NCBI GenBank assembly: GCA_026075535.2 | Contig: AP026544.2 | Location: 8,246,001 to 8,310,000, forward strand | DNA from: Tricholoma matsutake | Taxonomy: Eukaryota; Basidiomycota; Agaricomycetes; Agaricales; Tricholomataceae | Direction: 5' to 3' | DNA: 64,000 nt | In this document: in pieces, positions 33,765 through 45,191 of the stretch | Layout of the letters: each line of letters begins with the position of its first letter | How positions within the stretch are numbered: the first letter of the stretch is position 1 | Notes under the pieces: model-generated | Databases searched by the model: none | What the model was told of the DNA's origin: nothing | The model's input: only the letters and a program-made list of their open reading frames with translations | Program-made: the position numbers and the translations under genes

Positions 33765-35367
33765 TTACTTGAACTGCGAAAACATCTAACGTTAGCTCAG
33801 GGATCGCAAGAAAATACGACAAGACATACCGCCTTCCCATCCACCCACTTCTTCCCGTCGATCTCCAGATCCCACGCAAGCGCAGCTTCGAAGAATGCTT
33901 TCTGCTCTGCATTCTCGAGGTCGAGTTTCGTGAAGGAATATGACTCCCAATCTGGTGCAACCTGAACAACGGGTACGACGTCCGGCCCACGCGCAATGAA
34001 GACACCCGCAATCCTCGAGTCATTCGCTTGGCCGAGCACACCGACGGAACCGAAGCCATACTTCCTAGACGCTTCCAGGCGGTTAAACAGTCCTGCAATC
34101 TGGTTGGATGACATGTACGTCTGCGTGAGCTCCTCGTTGTACTTGAAATCCACACGCCAGACGGAGAATCCTTCTTTGTCGAACCTGCAATAACATTAGT
34201 CAATGCCATCCAACACCATACGTATCTTCATACCGCTCGTAAAACCATTCTATAGCACCTCCCGATCCACGTGTGTCCATGTTAGAATATGCCCGCTTCC
34301 AGTCTTCGAGGTTAAACGATGACTTTGGGAGATCATCAAGAGGGTTCTTGGCTGGTGGAGGAGCAGCAGGCTCGTCTTCCTCATCGTCCTCTTCAGCCTT
34401 CTTCGCAGGCTTTTTCTCTGCTTTGGGGGGAGCAGCGGGTTTGGGCTCCTTTTTTTCTTTGGCGGGCGGCACGTATTGCAGGGCTTTCTCGACGTACTGG
34501 ATGGGATCGAAGATACCTTTGAATTTGGGTTGGTTGACGACGGTCTCCAGATGACGGGTGAGATGAGGAAGTTGTGCTCGCAAGGGCGCATCGATGGTTA
34601 TGGTGACAGCCCGCGCGATGAATACGCCCACAACGATATCGGCCAGAGTTAGACGTTCGCCCACGAAGAAAGTACGCGTAGCGAGATGAGCATCGAGGGT
34701 CTTCAGTGCTCGTAGCTGGCGTTCGGCAAATGTCGTATGGATCTGGAGACGGATGCATCAAGTATTAATATAAGGAATGATGAAGTGGACTTCAGACCAC
34801 ATACGGGCTTGTTGTACGGAGTGATATAACCACGGATAAGCTGGAATATCAAAGAAGTGTATGTATTGACTTCTGTATCTACGAGATGAATCCATTGATC
34901 GACCAGAGCAGCATCTTTCGCATCGGCACCGAAAAGTCCAGAATTGGGCGCAAGGTGAGCGACTGTTTGGAAAAAATTCAGTCCAAGTCCAGCAATTGAA
35001 GTGGTCGAACATTAATTGAGAACAGCAGTAAGAAAAGCACGAATGGCCTCGAGACTAGCAATCAAGATCGATAAGATGGACGATAAAACTTACTGTATCG
35101 AGCAATGGCAACACCCTCGACGACTTTGAAGCCATCACTGCCTTCAAAAGCAGGAATCTTTCCATGGGGGAATTTTGACAAGAACTCAGGTTTCTTGTTA
35201 TCTACCTGATGTTCATACGCAGTTGGTAGGTCAATCGACACCCCACCCCATGCGGCAGTTGCTCGAACCTAAAGAGCAATTCAGTGGGAACAACGAAGAA
35301 CTAACAGTAGACGAACGAGTTTTCCCAATTCTTGCCCGTGAAGGGTCCAGAGAGTACCAGCAGACAT
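33765..35367 (-). CDS. Translation elongation factor eEF1B gamma, copy 1
   Basis: Exon 1 (35367-35317) encodes MSAGTLWTLHGQELGKL; a 48-nt intron (35316-35269) follows. The GST-like N-terminal domain continues with VRATAAWGGVSIDLPTAYEH, FPHGKIPAFEGSDGF, APNSGLFGADAKDAALVDQW and FFVGERLTLADIVVG. A charged Lys/Glu/Pro linker (KKPAKKAEEDDEEDEP) leads to the EF1G domain: LDDLPKSSFNLEDWKRAYSN, GGAIEWFYERY, FDKEGFSVWRVDFKYNEELT, NRLEASRKYGFGSVGVLG and WESYSFTKLDLEN. The last exon holds only Phe-Lys-stop (33765-33770) after an intron with CGCAG acceptor. The subunit anchors the eEF1B nucleotide-exchange complex that recharges eEF1A. No break seen. It is one of two tandem same-strand copies. Confidence 0.93.
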
Positions 35368-37091
35368 TGTGTGCAAAATATGAGTCAGTGATGGAAGGAA
35401 GAGAGTGGCAAAATTTTTGACACCACGACGATCGATCACGTGATAGATAAATCTTATCATCGTGATCGATAAAAAGATTGTCCGATGATCGATTGGACAT
35501 GCATATGTGCATGAGGAGGGTCCGACGCGGCAGACCTGGTTCACAACAAGAGTCATTTTTCAGGATTTGTATTAATTTACAACACTAGTTTAGCTGAGCG
35601 AGCATAGTACAACAAAGTCACTTACTACCTGCCTGTTTACCCACTCCTTCGCAAGTAAGGTCCATGTTCTCGAGATGTGATCACGAGAGGGAGCAGCAGG
35701 CTCATGGTCGTCATCATCCTCAGCAACTGGTTTCACAGCTTTCTTCTTCAATGCACGACATAACATTCCAGCGCTTTTCCACGCACACGTGCACGGTGAA
35801 GACCTCCATGAACTCGGACTGCAATCTCGATAGAGAACGAGCTTTGCGACGCGGAAGTGTCAAGGATATGCGTTTGGATGACAACGATCTAGCGGGAAAA
35901 GGTGTGCGGAAGAAGCTGGCGGTCAGCGAGGCCATGCGTATGTGAAACATCATTTGAAAGATGAAGATCGATGAAGCTTGGCTGTGGCTTACGGGTTTGT
36001 TGTTAGGGGTGAACTGTCAAAGAGCAGCTGAACAATCAAAAGTCACCGATTTCTGAATCGCTTGGAGGAATCGGTATATCAACAAAAGCGGCATGTTTCG
36101 AGCATCGTGCAGTGCAGTGCAGAAGTGCAGCCGTAATCCATCATACAAACGGCTAGAAACTCGGGTGAGATGCCAGCCCGATCAGAGCTCAGACCAATCC
36201 ATATATCATAAGCATGTATTGGCAATGACCAACACAACCTGTGAAGGTGATAAGACCAGTAGAGCTTTTAGAAATATGTTAATTGCTGTATTTGATCAAC
36301 CTATTGGCTCATAGTACGACTTAAAAGGACCAATATACAAGACTTACACTCTTTGCAATTGATTGCTTAACTGTAACCGAATCGTCAATGCAGAAAGTGA
36401 TGCCCAACAAAGCGCTTACCTGTCCAAGAAAGCATCCGGTGACAAGGAACGTGCATCTGAGTGAAGGGCGGCATTTGCCACGTGTCGAGGATTATTCTGA
36501 GGCCAGGAGGTGATGGCCGTTACCATCGAAAGAAAAGATGACTTAAAAAATCATGTGTTAGTCTGTGATACGAGGGTCGCCACTGAAAAGCCCCTAGAAG
36601 TAACCCAGCAACTGCCGGTAAAACAGTTAGCATGCGTCAGTCTTTGGAGAGGTAGAGATAACTTGTTCCCTCTCGAAGAACACAAAACGATGAAGTCTTT
36701 CGCAACGCAGGCATCGTCCATGGTAATCCCTGCGTGAACATTTTTTGTCCAATCGACGCGCCTCCTCAAGCTGCATCTACCACAAATGGCACTTCAGAGC
36801 CCAGCCTGTATAGTCGCGAATAGCGTTAGTAAGGTACAACGATCCGAGCACATCAGGATTCATGATATAAGAGAGCTGTAACCAAGCAAGTATGAGTAAA
36901 GAAATATAACAGCGTAAAGTAGCAACATACCAAAAACTATTACATTTTCTTAACTGTGTAAAAACCTACAAGACTTTCAATTAACCAAATCCTCCAGGGA
37001 TGGAACAGTACTTACTATCCCTTCCTATCTACAATTACTCACCACCACGGTCATTAGCTGAGAAGGTTGTGAAGACTATCTCCACTAGCTT
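35368..37091. other. Spacer between the two eEF1B-gamma copies
   Basis: Mostly non-coding. A minus-strand patch at about 35760-35690 reads KKKAVKPVAEDDDDHEPAAPS, similar to the linker of both flanking eEF1B-gamma genes (KKAEEDDEEDEPAAP), and may be the only readable trace of a third, largely erased copy. The rest holds no supported feature. Confidence 0.35.
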
Positions 37092-38670
37092 CTATTTGAA
37101 CTGCAAAAAGACATATGTTAACTCAGGGACTGACAGAAGCACAGCAAGACATACCGCCTTCCCATCCACCCATTTCTTCCCATCAATGACCAGGTCCCAA
37201 GCAAGCGCAGCCTCAAAAAATGCCTTCTGCTCCCCATCATCAAGGTCAAGCTTCGTAAACGAATACGATTCCCAATCCGGGGCAACCTGCACAACGGGCA
37301 TGATGGCCTGCCCACGCACAATGAAGACACCCGCTATCCTCGAGTCGTTCGCTTCGCCGAGCACACCGACGGAACCGAAGCCATACTTTCTGGACGCCTC
37401 CAGGCGGTTAAACAGTCCTGCAATCTGGTTGGATGACCTGTACGTCTGCGTGAGTTCCTCGTTGTACTTGAAATCCACACGCCAGATGGAGAATCCTTCT
37501 TTGTCGAATCTGCAACAACACGTCAGTCAATGTCTTCCAACACCATACGTATCTACATACCGCTCATAAAACCATTCTATAGCGCCTCCAGGTCCACGAG
37601 TATCCATGTTAGAATACGCCCGCTTCCAGTCCTCGAGGTTTAAAGATGACTTTGGGAGGTCATCGAGAGGATTATGGACCTTGGGCTGTGGCGGCACCGC
37701 AGGCTGGTCCTCGTCCTCGTCCTCAACAGCTTTCGCCGGCTTCTTCGTCGGCCTTGGAGGTACAGGAGGCTTTGCCTTTTCTTTTTCTTTTTCTTTCTTC
37801 GGCGGCACATAGGGGAGCGCTCTCTCGATGTACGGCAGGGGCTGGAATATGTCCTTGAATTGGGGTTGGTTGATCACTGTCTCGAGGTGACGGATGAGAT
37901 GAGGGTGCTGTGCACGTAGTGGGGCGTCGATCGTGATCGTAGCAGCTCGTTGTATGTAAGTCGCGACGACAAGGTCCGCAAGGGTTATACGCTCCCCAAC
38001 GAAGAAGGTCCGTGTGGACAGGTGTGTATCAAGAGTCTTGAGTGCTTTAAGTTGGTTCGCGGCAAGAGTAGTATGGACCTAGAAAAAAAGTTCCGATTGA
38101 AAAAGGAACATAGCAAGCAGAAAAGTTGAGAAATACAGGTTTATTGTATGGCGTCATTTTCCCAATCAGCATGAATCTGATAATATTGTTCGGTAAAGCG
38201 ACCTCTGTCTCTACAAGATGGATCCATTGGTCAACGAGGGCTGCATCCTCAAGACTATGCCCGAGGAGACCGGAGTTTGGAGCCAGCCCTGCAACTATTG
38301 AAAAATCAGTCCAATTCTTAAACCACACAAAAGCCCACAAGTACGTGTGCCTTCATATCGTCGAAATGGGGGAAACGCTTACCATATCGAGCAATAGGCA
38401 CGCCCTCGAAGAGCTGAAACCCATCTTTGCTTTCAAAGGCCGGAATCTGGCCGTGCGGAAATTTTGACAAATACTCAGACTTCTTGTTATCGACATAATG
38501 CTCATATGAATCTGGCTGGTCAAATGATAACCCTGCCCATGCAGCAGCGGCAAGTATCTATGTGAGACAAATACGGTCACAAACAAGAAAGACCAAAAAC
38601 ACAAGTCTGTACTCACAAACTTCCCTCTCTGTTGCGTAGGCGTATTCCAGAGCGTACCAATCACGGGCAT
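37092..38670 (-). CDS. Translation elongation factor eEF1B gamma, copy 2 (snoRNA host)
   Basis: Starts MPVIGTLWNTPTQQRGKF (38670), intron GTGAGT...CACATAG, then ILAAAAWAGLSFDQPDSYEH and FPHGQIPAFESKDGFQLFEG (GST-like domain), LEDAALVDQWIHLVETE, FFVGERITLADLVVA, a Lys/Pro linker and the EF1G domain nearly identical to copy 1 (DLPKSSLNLEDWKRAYSN; NRLEASRKYGFGSVGVLG). The last exon is Phe-Lys-TAG (37092-37100), spliced exactly as in copy 1. The N-terminal third differs clearly between the copies while the C-terminal domain is conserved. Upstream, non-coding exons predicted at 38953-39122 and 39293-39353 are separated by three introns that each contain a snR38-like sequence, so this copy likely doubles as a snoRNA host gene. 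Confidence 0.92.
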
Positions 38671-38837
38671 TAGCTCTAGGCGTTGTTCGAGATGGTGGTC
38701 GGGAGGAAACACGGGGTTGTCCTACCGAAATTCCAAGTATAGATTTGGTCCGTGACTCGTTACATAAACTTGGTGGTTACAAACTATATCGCTCCGTCTA
38801 AGAACGATAAATCAGAATAGTGAGAACGGAAATAATG

Positions 38838-38906
38838 GGATCAGATTTTCAAGATCTCGACATAATTGGTAAGACAGGGATAACTGAAAAGTTGTATTCT
38901 CATCTC
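38838..38906 (-). ncRNA. snR38: snR38-like C/D-box snoRNA, copy 1
   Basis: Minus strand: C-box-like ATGAGAA (38903-38897; 5 of 7 to the consensus), antisense CAGTTATCCCTGT (38886-38874) followed by a D'-like CTTA, then D box CTGA (38844-38841). The 13-nt antisense pairs with the universally conserved ACAGGGATAACTG of large-subunit rRNA. By the fifth-nucleotide rule, counting from CTTA, the target is a G in that GGG, agreeing with snR38 guiding Gm2815 in yeast 25S rRNA. Lies in a predicted 155-nt intron (38952-38798). Confidence 0.65.
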
Positions 38907-39176
38907 GAAGTGGATACATTCTCAATCAAGAAAGCGCAAAAATGATACGTACAGATGTCACAGAGAGGGTATATCCACTTCGAGGGAATTCTTGAAGTTC
39001 AGCGCCAGCATATTGGGCGCAACTCCCACACGATGACAGATCAATGTGCATCATAGTCGACCAAGGAAGACTGAAGTTGATACACTTCATCAAGGTTCGT
39101 TACTTTCCGATCAAGTATTCACCTGGATGGCAATACGTCAGAATAACCCAAATGATGAGCATCCGACAGAAAAGGA

Positions 39177-39247
39177 GTATCAGATTTTCAAGGTCTCGAC
39201 ATAATCGTTAAGACAGGGATAACTGAAAATTGTATAATTCTCATCTC
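39177..39247 (-). ncRNA. snR38: snR38-like C/D-box snoRNA, copy 2
   Basis: Same layout as copy 1: C-like box 39244-39238, antisense 39225-39213, D box 39183-39180. The antisense is identical to the other copies while flanking bases differ. Lies in a predicted 170-nt intron (39292-39123) with GTCAGT donor and CATCCAG acceptor. Confidence 0.65.
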
Positions 39248-39408
39248 GCCGATGGGCGGTCTGTCCCGTCTAAATAACAAGGTTACACTGACCTAAGATG
39301 CGCTGCTTTGACAATTGTCTGTTCATGGTGTCCTTGGCCTGTATCATACGCATCTAGAGAGAATGGGCGTCAGTACATCAGAAATACTTTATCGAACACG
39401 AGATGTAT

Positions 39409-39487
39409 AGATCAGCTTTTCAGTCTCGACATAATCATTAAGACAGGGATAACTGAAAATTGTATGATTCTCATCTTCTCATTGTGG
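39409..39487 (-). ncRNA. snR38: snR38-like C/D-box snoRNA, copy 3
   Basis: C-like box 39484-39478, antisense 39465-39453, D box 39415-39412. The segment between D'-like box and D box is 5-6 nt shorter than in copies 1 and 2. Lies in a predicted 171-nt intron (39524-39354) with GTGAGT donor and CTCTCTAG acceptor. Confidence 0.65.
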
Positions 39488-39619
39488 CATAGCAATGGAA
39501 TAATGGGTACAAAATATGACTCACACAGCATAAGACCCAGTTCAACGCGTGGACAGCAAAGACTAAAGAGTTACGAGGCAAGCAAATTTCAAATTTTAAT
39601 TTGAAAAACGAGTTTAGGG

Positions 39620-40065
39620 CCGGTAATTGCGCAAGCTAGTCTCTGATGGGACCTGCTGCATCTTCTCTGTCAATGAGCAATGCAAGCGCTTTGGCAACAT
39701 CAGCTCTGGGGTAATCAGATAAATACATGTTGTGCTCTCTTTCTAGTTGCCTGTTCGTTTATCAATGGACCAGGACGAAGGATAGTCCACTTAAACTTGT
39801 CGCGCTTCAGAAGATTCATGTCGGCCTCATACTTCCAATCCATGTATTGACCCAACCACACCTCGGACTGATTATTGCAAGGCAATTTCAAACTCGTTCA
39901 GGAACAGACGACCTACATAATGATCCGGAACTTTTCCTTACATCCAACGCCGATACCAGGACCAACCGCGGCCTCGGCTCTCGTACTGCCTCACATAATT
40001 AAATTTGACGATAGCATCGATACCTTCGTAGTCCACGCGCTTAGTGCGCGCCGGCCATCATGAGA
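39620..40065 (-). pseudogene. Decayed paralog of the adjacent SDR gene
   Basis: Minus-strand patches, in several frames, match the intact gene at 40416-41304: RVDYEG (near 40045), QYMDWKYEADMNLLKRDKFK followed by WTILRPGPL (39860-39770) and RADVAKALALLIDREDAAGP (39705-39640). The order is the same, but stop codons and frame changes separate the patches and the N-terminal Rossmann part is missing. Confidence 0.7.
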
Positions 40066-40415
40066 GAGTGCGTACGACTCCATACGCCTATCCTCTAGAC
40101 ATCTGTTCAAGGCTATGCACATGGTAGTGCAATAGCTACACGTTCGGAATCAGGTAGTACCATGGTTTTCCCGTCTGTCTTGCAGGACCTTTTGAGAACG
40201 AGGGTCCAAAGGCGCTTGCATCGGATGTAGCTGTGTCATGAAGTTATCACTAAGCTGGTTCCAGACCCGAGAATATTGAGCAGAAGCCAACGCGTCCAAG
40301 TGGCCACGATGTGGCAAGCAGAAAAAAACTCGAAACCATCGGCATCAGCCGCTTGTGAGCAATGAATAATGCCATTTGATTTGTTCATAGGACTTGTCTG
40401 TACGTCGCGCTGGTG

Positions 40416-41304
40416 TCAACCCAAGAAATCTGTCTCTCCCTTCTTGATCATCACATCCAGACCCTCTTCAATTGGCGTCTCTCCACCAATAATATCGATC
40501 GCAAGACCTGCCGCATCCTGTCTATCGGCAAGCAACGCAAGAGCCTTCGCGACGTCGTCTCTCTACAGCCACAAAGAAATCAACAAATCGCGACGCGTGC
40601 GATAGAATTCGAACCCACCGAAATCATGTCCACTCGCGTCCTTCCAACAGATGCTTTCCCCGTACCTGGATTGTGAGTAAGTCCTCCAGGACGAAGGATG
40701 GTCCATTTGAACGCATCGCGTTTCACGAGATTCTTATCTGCCTCGTACTTCCAATGCATGTACACCGGGATCCTTTCCCACAGCCTCTTGGACGCCACGA
40801 TATCCGCTTCTGTCTACTCATTGCTGAATCGGTGATCCAGGTTGAAATCTCAGGAAAAACCACTCACATAATGTGCAGGCACCTTCTCTGGATTCCTGAT
40901 ATCGATACAAGAGACCAAGATCAACCTTGGTTTCGGTCCCTTCACTGCCTCAATAGCATCAAACACCTTCAGTGCGCCCTCATAGTCCACTTTTTCAGTT
41001 CTGTCTGTAGCTGAGCCTGCTCCAGCAGAGAAGTAGACGATTTCTTGCCCTTCAAAGACCGCACTAAAGTCGCCGACTGGGGAGTCTTCAAGAGACAGGA
41101 TAACGGGCTCTGCATAGGCCGCCCTGATATCAGCTCCGTGTTCTGGAGTGCGGATTATTGATTTAACGGCGTTTGTGGGACCTAGGAGACGTGCAAGGCG
41201 AAGGGAGACCTGACGTATCTCGATCAGACAGCGTGTGCTCAGTCTTATGTATTTACCATACGAACATTTCCGTGACCGCCGACGATAGTAATGTTTTTTG
41301 ACAT
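40416..41304 (-). CDS. Atypical short-chain dehydrogenase (NAD(P)-binding, NmrA/YwnB-like)
   Basis: Exon 1 encodes MSKNITIVGGHGNVRM with the glycine-rich GGHGNV dinucleotide-binding loop; an intron (GTAAAT...CGTCAG) follows. Next come VSLRLARLLG, SIIRTPEHGADI, VYFSAGAG, VDYEGALKVFDAIEA and PRLILVSCIDIR. Introns precede ADIVASKRLWERIPVYMHWK and KWTILRPGGLTHNPGTGK, then DDVAKALALLADRQDA and the end GETDFLG, TGA 40416-40418. The layout fits the atypical SDR family of NAD(P)H-binding reductases or sensors; substrate unknown. Length about 250 residues is normal. A broken sister copy lies directly downstream. Confidence 0.85.
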
Positions 41305-43090
41305 ATTTAACGCGATTGTTGAACTGAAATATTTTCTAGGAGATCGAAAATGAGAGGGCTTGACTTGGAGTCCAAGCCGGAAGAGCATAAGACAACATCA
41401 CGTGAATCTTTGTATAATGAAGATCTTATCCAAATATTGGAGAGAGTCTGCATGTTTTGAGGGAGGAGTATAGCTATAGGTTTTCGTCCTGAAATTGAAA
41501 TAACATTTTGATTTCTGATCAATTGACGATAGTACTCCTCTGTCGGTCACAATTCAGAAGCTTCAGAAGCTGACAGCACAAATTTTGTTTTGACCAACAC
41601 TGACTGCAAAGAGCTTTCACTAGAATGCGTAAGCGCCATTGCGGCCCAAAGCAATATGGGAGAGCTCAGGCAGGTACTTAAGTCGAACCGATTCCATAAT
41701 CAGGAACGTCAGCGCTCATGCCAGTTCATTTTAGAAATCTTTGTAAAACTTTTCCTCGGTTTTCTTTTAAAAACCAATGCTGGATGACAACCCCAATATC
41801 AGCTTTCGGTCAGGGCGCAAGAGATTGCGGCTATTTTTAAGCTGGCATGGTGGGACATCTGATTATCTGGGGACTGACATCGGAAGTTCTGTGACCTGCG
41901 CCCGCTGGCAGCTCAGGCACAAAGTGTTAAAAATACTACCAAGTTCAACTTCTACAACGCAGGCCTTGGAAACGAGTCGAGATACCTTGCCACCTCATCC
42001 TCTTCGAACGCTCACGACTTTGAGGTTTCGATATATGCGATCGGCCAATCCGTGCCCAGTATGAATGGCCCGGGCATCGTGTTGGAGATCTAGGAGCAAA
42101 TTGCATTAGTGATATCGTCCCATGTCCAGTGCTCATAAATTCAAGACTTCACAGTAAAGGTACACCGTAACCATGGATCGTGTGTGCTAGTCACACGGAT
42201 GAGCCAGAGGACCGCCATAAAAGACACTGCCACTTGATGTCAAACCGCGGGGAGGGAGAAAGAAATTATTCCCAAGTTATTATCATCCACCGCTGGCTTG
42301 ACGTCTGGCAGTGGATGTGAAATACATAATTCTTCAGCGGAGGCAGATTTTGGCGCAAACCTCGTGTCAGCACAGCATCATCGATTTGATATACGGAAGT
42401 ATATCAAAAGGACGAATTTGAAATGAGGCCAAATGCTGCCAAGTGTCCATGTTTTGTCCAGTTTAAGAAACAATAACATCTGCACCAAATGGGTAGTGTT
42501 GGAATGGAACTTAGAGCCAGACGACCATTCTAGATCTGTTGACAAAGGGTCGATATGTCCAGCACTGGAAGAAAACTTAGGGTGATATGATATTCCGGGG
42601 TGATAACGGAAATTGAATGAAAATCTGTTATCTGAGTGTGTGTGGCACAGTCGGTTATCGTGCGAAGAACATATCAAGTCATAACCTTGAATACCAGAAA
42701 CGTCTGAACTTTGTTGATTGAGACTTGAGTCTCACTGTTGACGATTTTCATCCCAACTGCTCTATTTCTGTTGGTCGTTAACTTACCTGCCTTTAGCGTT
42801 ATTGAGGAAGCAATCTATCCAGATTCCACTTTCTATAGCAATGCTGTGCGCGCTGCCTGCAGCCGAGGGTTTCACTGGCTGTCCTATGTCGGAACCACAC
42901 CAGAACCGAACCGAGACCAACATGTGGTCTCGGAACTCGGTTTGTGTATGTACTTTCTTTCCCTTCGCATTAGCCCGCGCGTTGAAAATGTCCTTTTTAA
43001 GAAGGTGTATATGGAGAAGTGAAGTATTCCGCAAGATACACATCGGGCACGATCGGTCACAATTGTGCACTCCTCCCCTGACCTGTTTCC
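41305..43090. other. Intergenic region, no gene recognised
   Basis: About 1.8 kb between the divergent SDR and DUF6534 genes. Short open frames on both strands (41590-41787, 42783-43217 minus) lack domains or codon-like structure. No repeat or RNA feature identified. Confidence 0.5.
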
Positions 43091-43099
43091 CTATATATG
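43090..43099 (+). promoter_or_regulatory. TATA-like box before the DUF6534 gene
   Basis: CTATATATGA about 105 nt before the ATG at 43201. A pyrimidine-rich stretch (43115-43160, TTCTTGTTCTTC...CTTTCC) between the two is typical of fungal core promoters. Confidence 0.4.
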
Positions 43100-43200
43100 A
43101 CGGCGTTATTGTGCGTTGTTCTTGTTCTTCATTCCTCTCCGCCTTTCGTTCGTTGCTTTCCTCAGGCTTCAGCGTTCTCAGGCTGTTGCCTTTATAATAA

Positions 43201-45191
43201 TGGCTTCCAGCTTGCAAAACACGTCACTGGACAATACTGTGGGAGTTATATTCATAGGGGCCACGGTTTCCTCCTTGTACGTCACCCTTGCACTTGAAAG
43301 GATCTCGAACGTGCTGAAGGAGGTGTAAGTGTTTTCGGTGTTAGCACTCTACAAGCCTATTTATATTATCACCGATTTCCTGAAGACTCTCTCCTCCATA
43401 AATGCGCTGTACGTACTGAGCTTATTCGTATACATTACCTAGGACTGAACGCCGAGCCATTGCAACAGGTTGCTGTTCTCTGGTATGTCCAGGATCAAGA
43501 GGTTCAGGCCCATACCAACTTCATTAATATAGGATACTTGATATATTCCATCTCGCAATATGTATCCACGTCGTTTACGCCTATAACGTCACAGGCTTTG
43601 GAGAGCTCGCCAATTTGTTGACCTTGTGCTGGTACGCGCGTTGTCGTCCTATCTCCCACATCTTATCTTATCTATACTTGTCTCTGCTTTCAGGTCACTA
43701 AGGGTTAGTGCACGAAAGTCAAATTTCTATCCTCATTATTAATGACAAATTCTACGCAGCTCCAGGTTGCCGTGAACGTATGTTTATAGTTTATAGTTCG
43801 ATTTGCACCTTCATGCAGTTTCTCACTTCTTTTGAAGGTGGTGATTGTCCTTCTGGTACAAACGTGAGTAATACTTTTGTTCGACTTGTGCCTGTCAACC
43901 GACGCTATGTTGGCAGCCTATACGCCCATAGAGTCTGGCTGCGTTAGTTCTCTCATCCTTTCAACGATATTGGAGTTTTAATGCTAGGGTTATCAGTTTG
44001 CGGTTATCTTCATGGTTTCTTGGGATATCTAGTGGTGCGTCTGGGTAGTTTTTCTTTACATCTACACAGTAAATTCACGATGCGAACGCTAGGCCGCTGC
44101 AGTTGCGGGAGGCTTTGGTATGATTAAATCACGTTAACAGAGGCTCCGTGAAACTCACGATTGTTTGCGTCGTTCCTATAGGAATCGGAATAGGTAATTT
44201 ACTCTCCTGACGGATTTGTCAACTTTCGTGCTAACAAACTTCGTTTAGTCCTGGCCTATGAAGTGTACGCTAGTATTACTTTGGCGTTGAAGTCACCTCA
44301 ATTTGTTTCTCCCAGGTATACCGCAAACACGTTCCTGGATCTTGAGCAAAAGGCTGTGAGTACCCTTGTGCACGTCATAGTTTTACTTGCTCATCATGAT
44401 TTTGTGCATGCAGTGGGCAGTCAACGCTTCTCTAGGAACGTCGACGGTCATCGATTTCTTCATTTCCATAACGATGTGTTATTACTTGCGACAGAGCAAA
44501 GGACTCGAAACTCAGTGACTACATCTCGCTTCACTACACTTTTCTAATGAGCTTACGGCTTCTTTCACAGTTTGAATTCGAGAATATCAAGATTGATGCA
44601 ATATACTCTTAGTTCAGGACTCTTCACCAGGTAAAATCTTCCACTCGAGCAAACCGCATCAAGCAACTGAAGCATTTTTACAGTGCTTGCTCCTTATCAG
44701 CAATGTTCTCGGTTCGTCATTATCCAGTACATTAATGATGCGTTTATCTTGACAATTTCTATATAGTACATCCTTCTGCCCAATACATTCATCGTCATTG
44801 CCTTGGGATTCCTCCTCACAAAGTGTTCGTTCCACGCTTAAGTTTTAAATCTTATGTCTTGGGCTTATGTTTCGTATGCAGTATACGTTGGTTCATTCCT
44901 AGCTATGTTGAACTCTCGTCAACGGACCCGGAGGCCTAGTGAAGAACCTTTGATTGGGACGCCTACTAGACCCTTCTCAAAAACCCAGACAGTCAGCTTC
45001 CGCAACCCTTCACTACCGCTGCATTCAGAATCATCACTACCATCGACTTCACGGCCATCAACATATTATCGGGTACGTCTCCTTTACCCTTTTCAATCGT
45101 GTAGTCATGCAACGGGCCGTACAGGACACGACCGGAGACAAGTTTTACCCCTGATGGTAGGATCTCAGTGCAGGATCAAATTATTTTGTGA
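43201..45191 (+). CDS. DUF6534-type multi-spanning membrane protein
   Basis: Starts MASSLQNTSLDNTVGVIFIG. Many small exons separated by 45-70-nt introns follow: LQAYLYYHRFPEDSLLHKCA (43340-43410), a VAVLW-ILDIFHLAICIHVVYAYN helix (43470-43590), VVIVLLVQT, a YLHGFLGYLV-like helix, TANTFLDLEQKAWAVNASLG, LMQYTLSSGLFTS, YILLPNTFIVIALGFLLTK and VYVGSFLAMLNSRQ. A Ser/Thr/Pro-rich cytosolic tail (RTRRPSEEPLIG) ends at TGA 45189-45191. The pattern, about seven helices with a final Y.xSLLATLNxR-like motif and hydrophilic tail, is that of the DUF6534 family, hugely expanded in mushrooms and of unknown function. No breaks seen, but exon edges are my own estimates. Confidence 0.75.

Noticed and set aside
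37000..37569. 189-codon plus-strand frame and others over the eEF1B-gamma genes
   Set aside because: Antisense shadows of the well-supported minus-strand exons; no domain or splice support of their own.
38874..39465. GACAGGGATAAC repeats as homing-endonuclease sites
   Set aside because: They share a few bases with the I-SceI site but not the full 18 bp; the rRNA-antisense reading on the other strand with C/D boxes explains the conservation better.
38840..39484. The triplicated 70-bp repeat as a CRISPR-like or minisatellite array
   Set aside because: Only three copies, irregular spacing of about 230 and 340 bp, and each sits in its own predicted intron.
42783..43217. 144-codon minus-strand frame upstream of the DUF6534 gene
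   Set aside because: Overlaps the TATA and pyrimidine-rich promoter region and has no recognisable motif.
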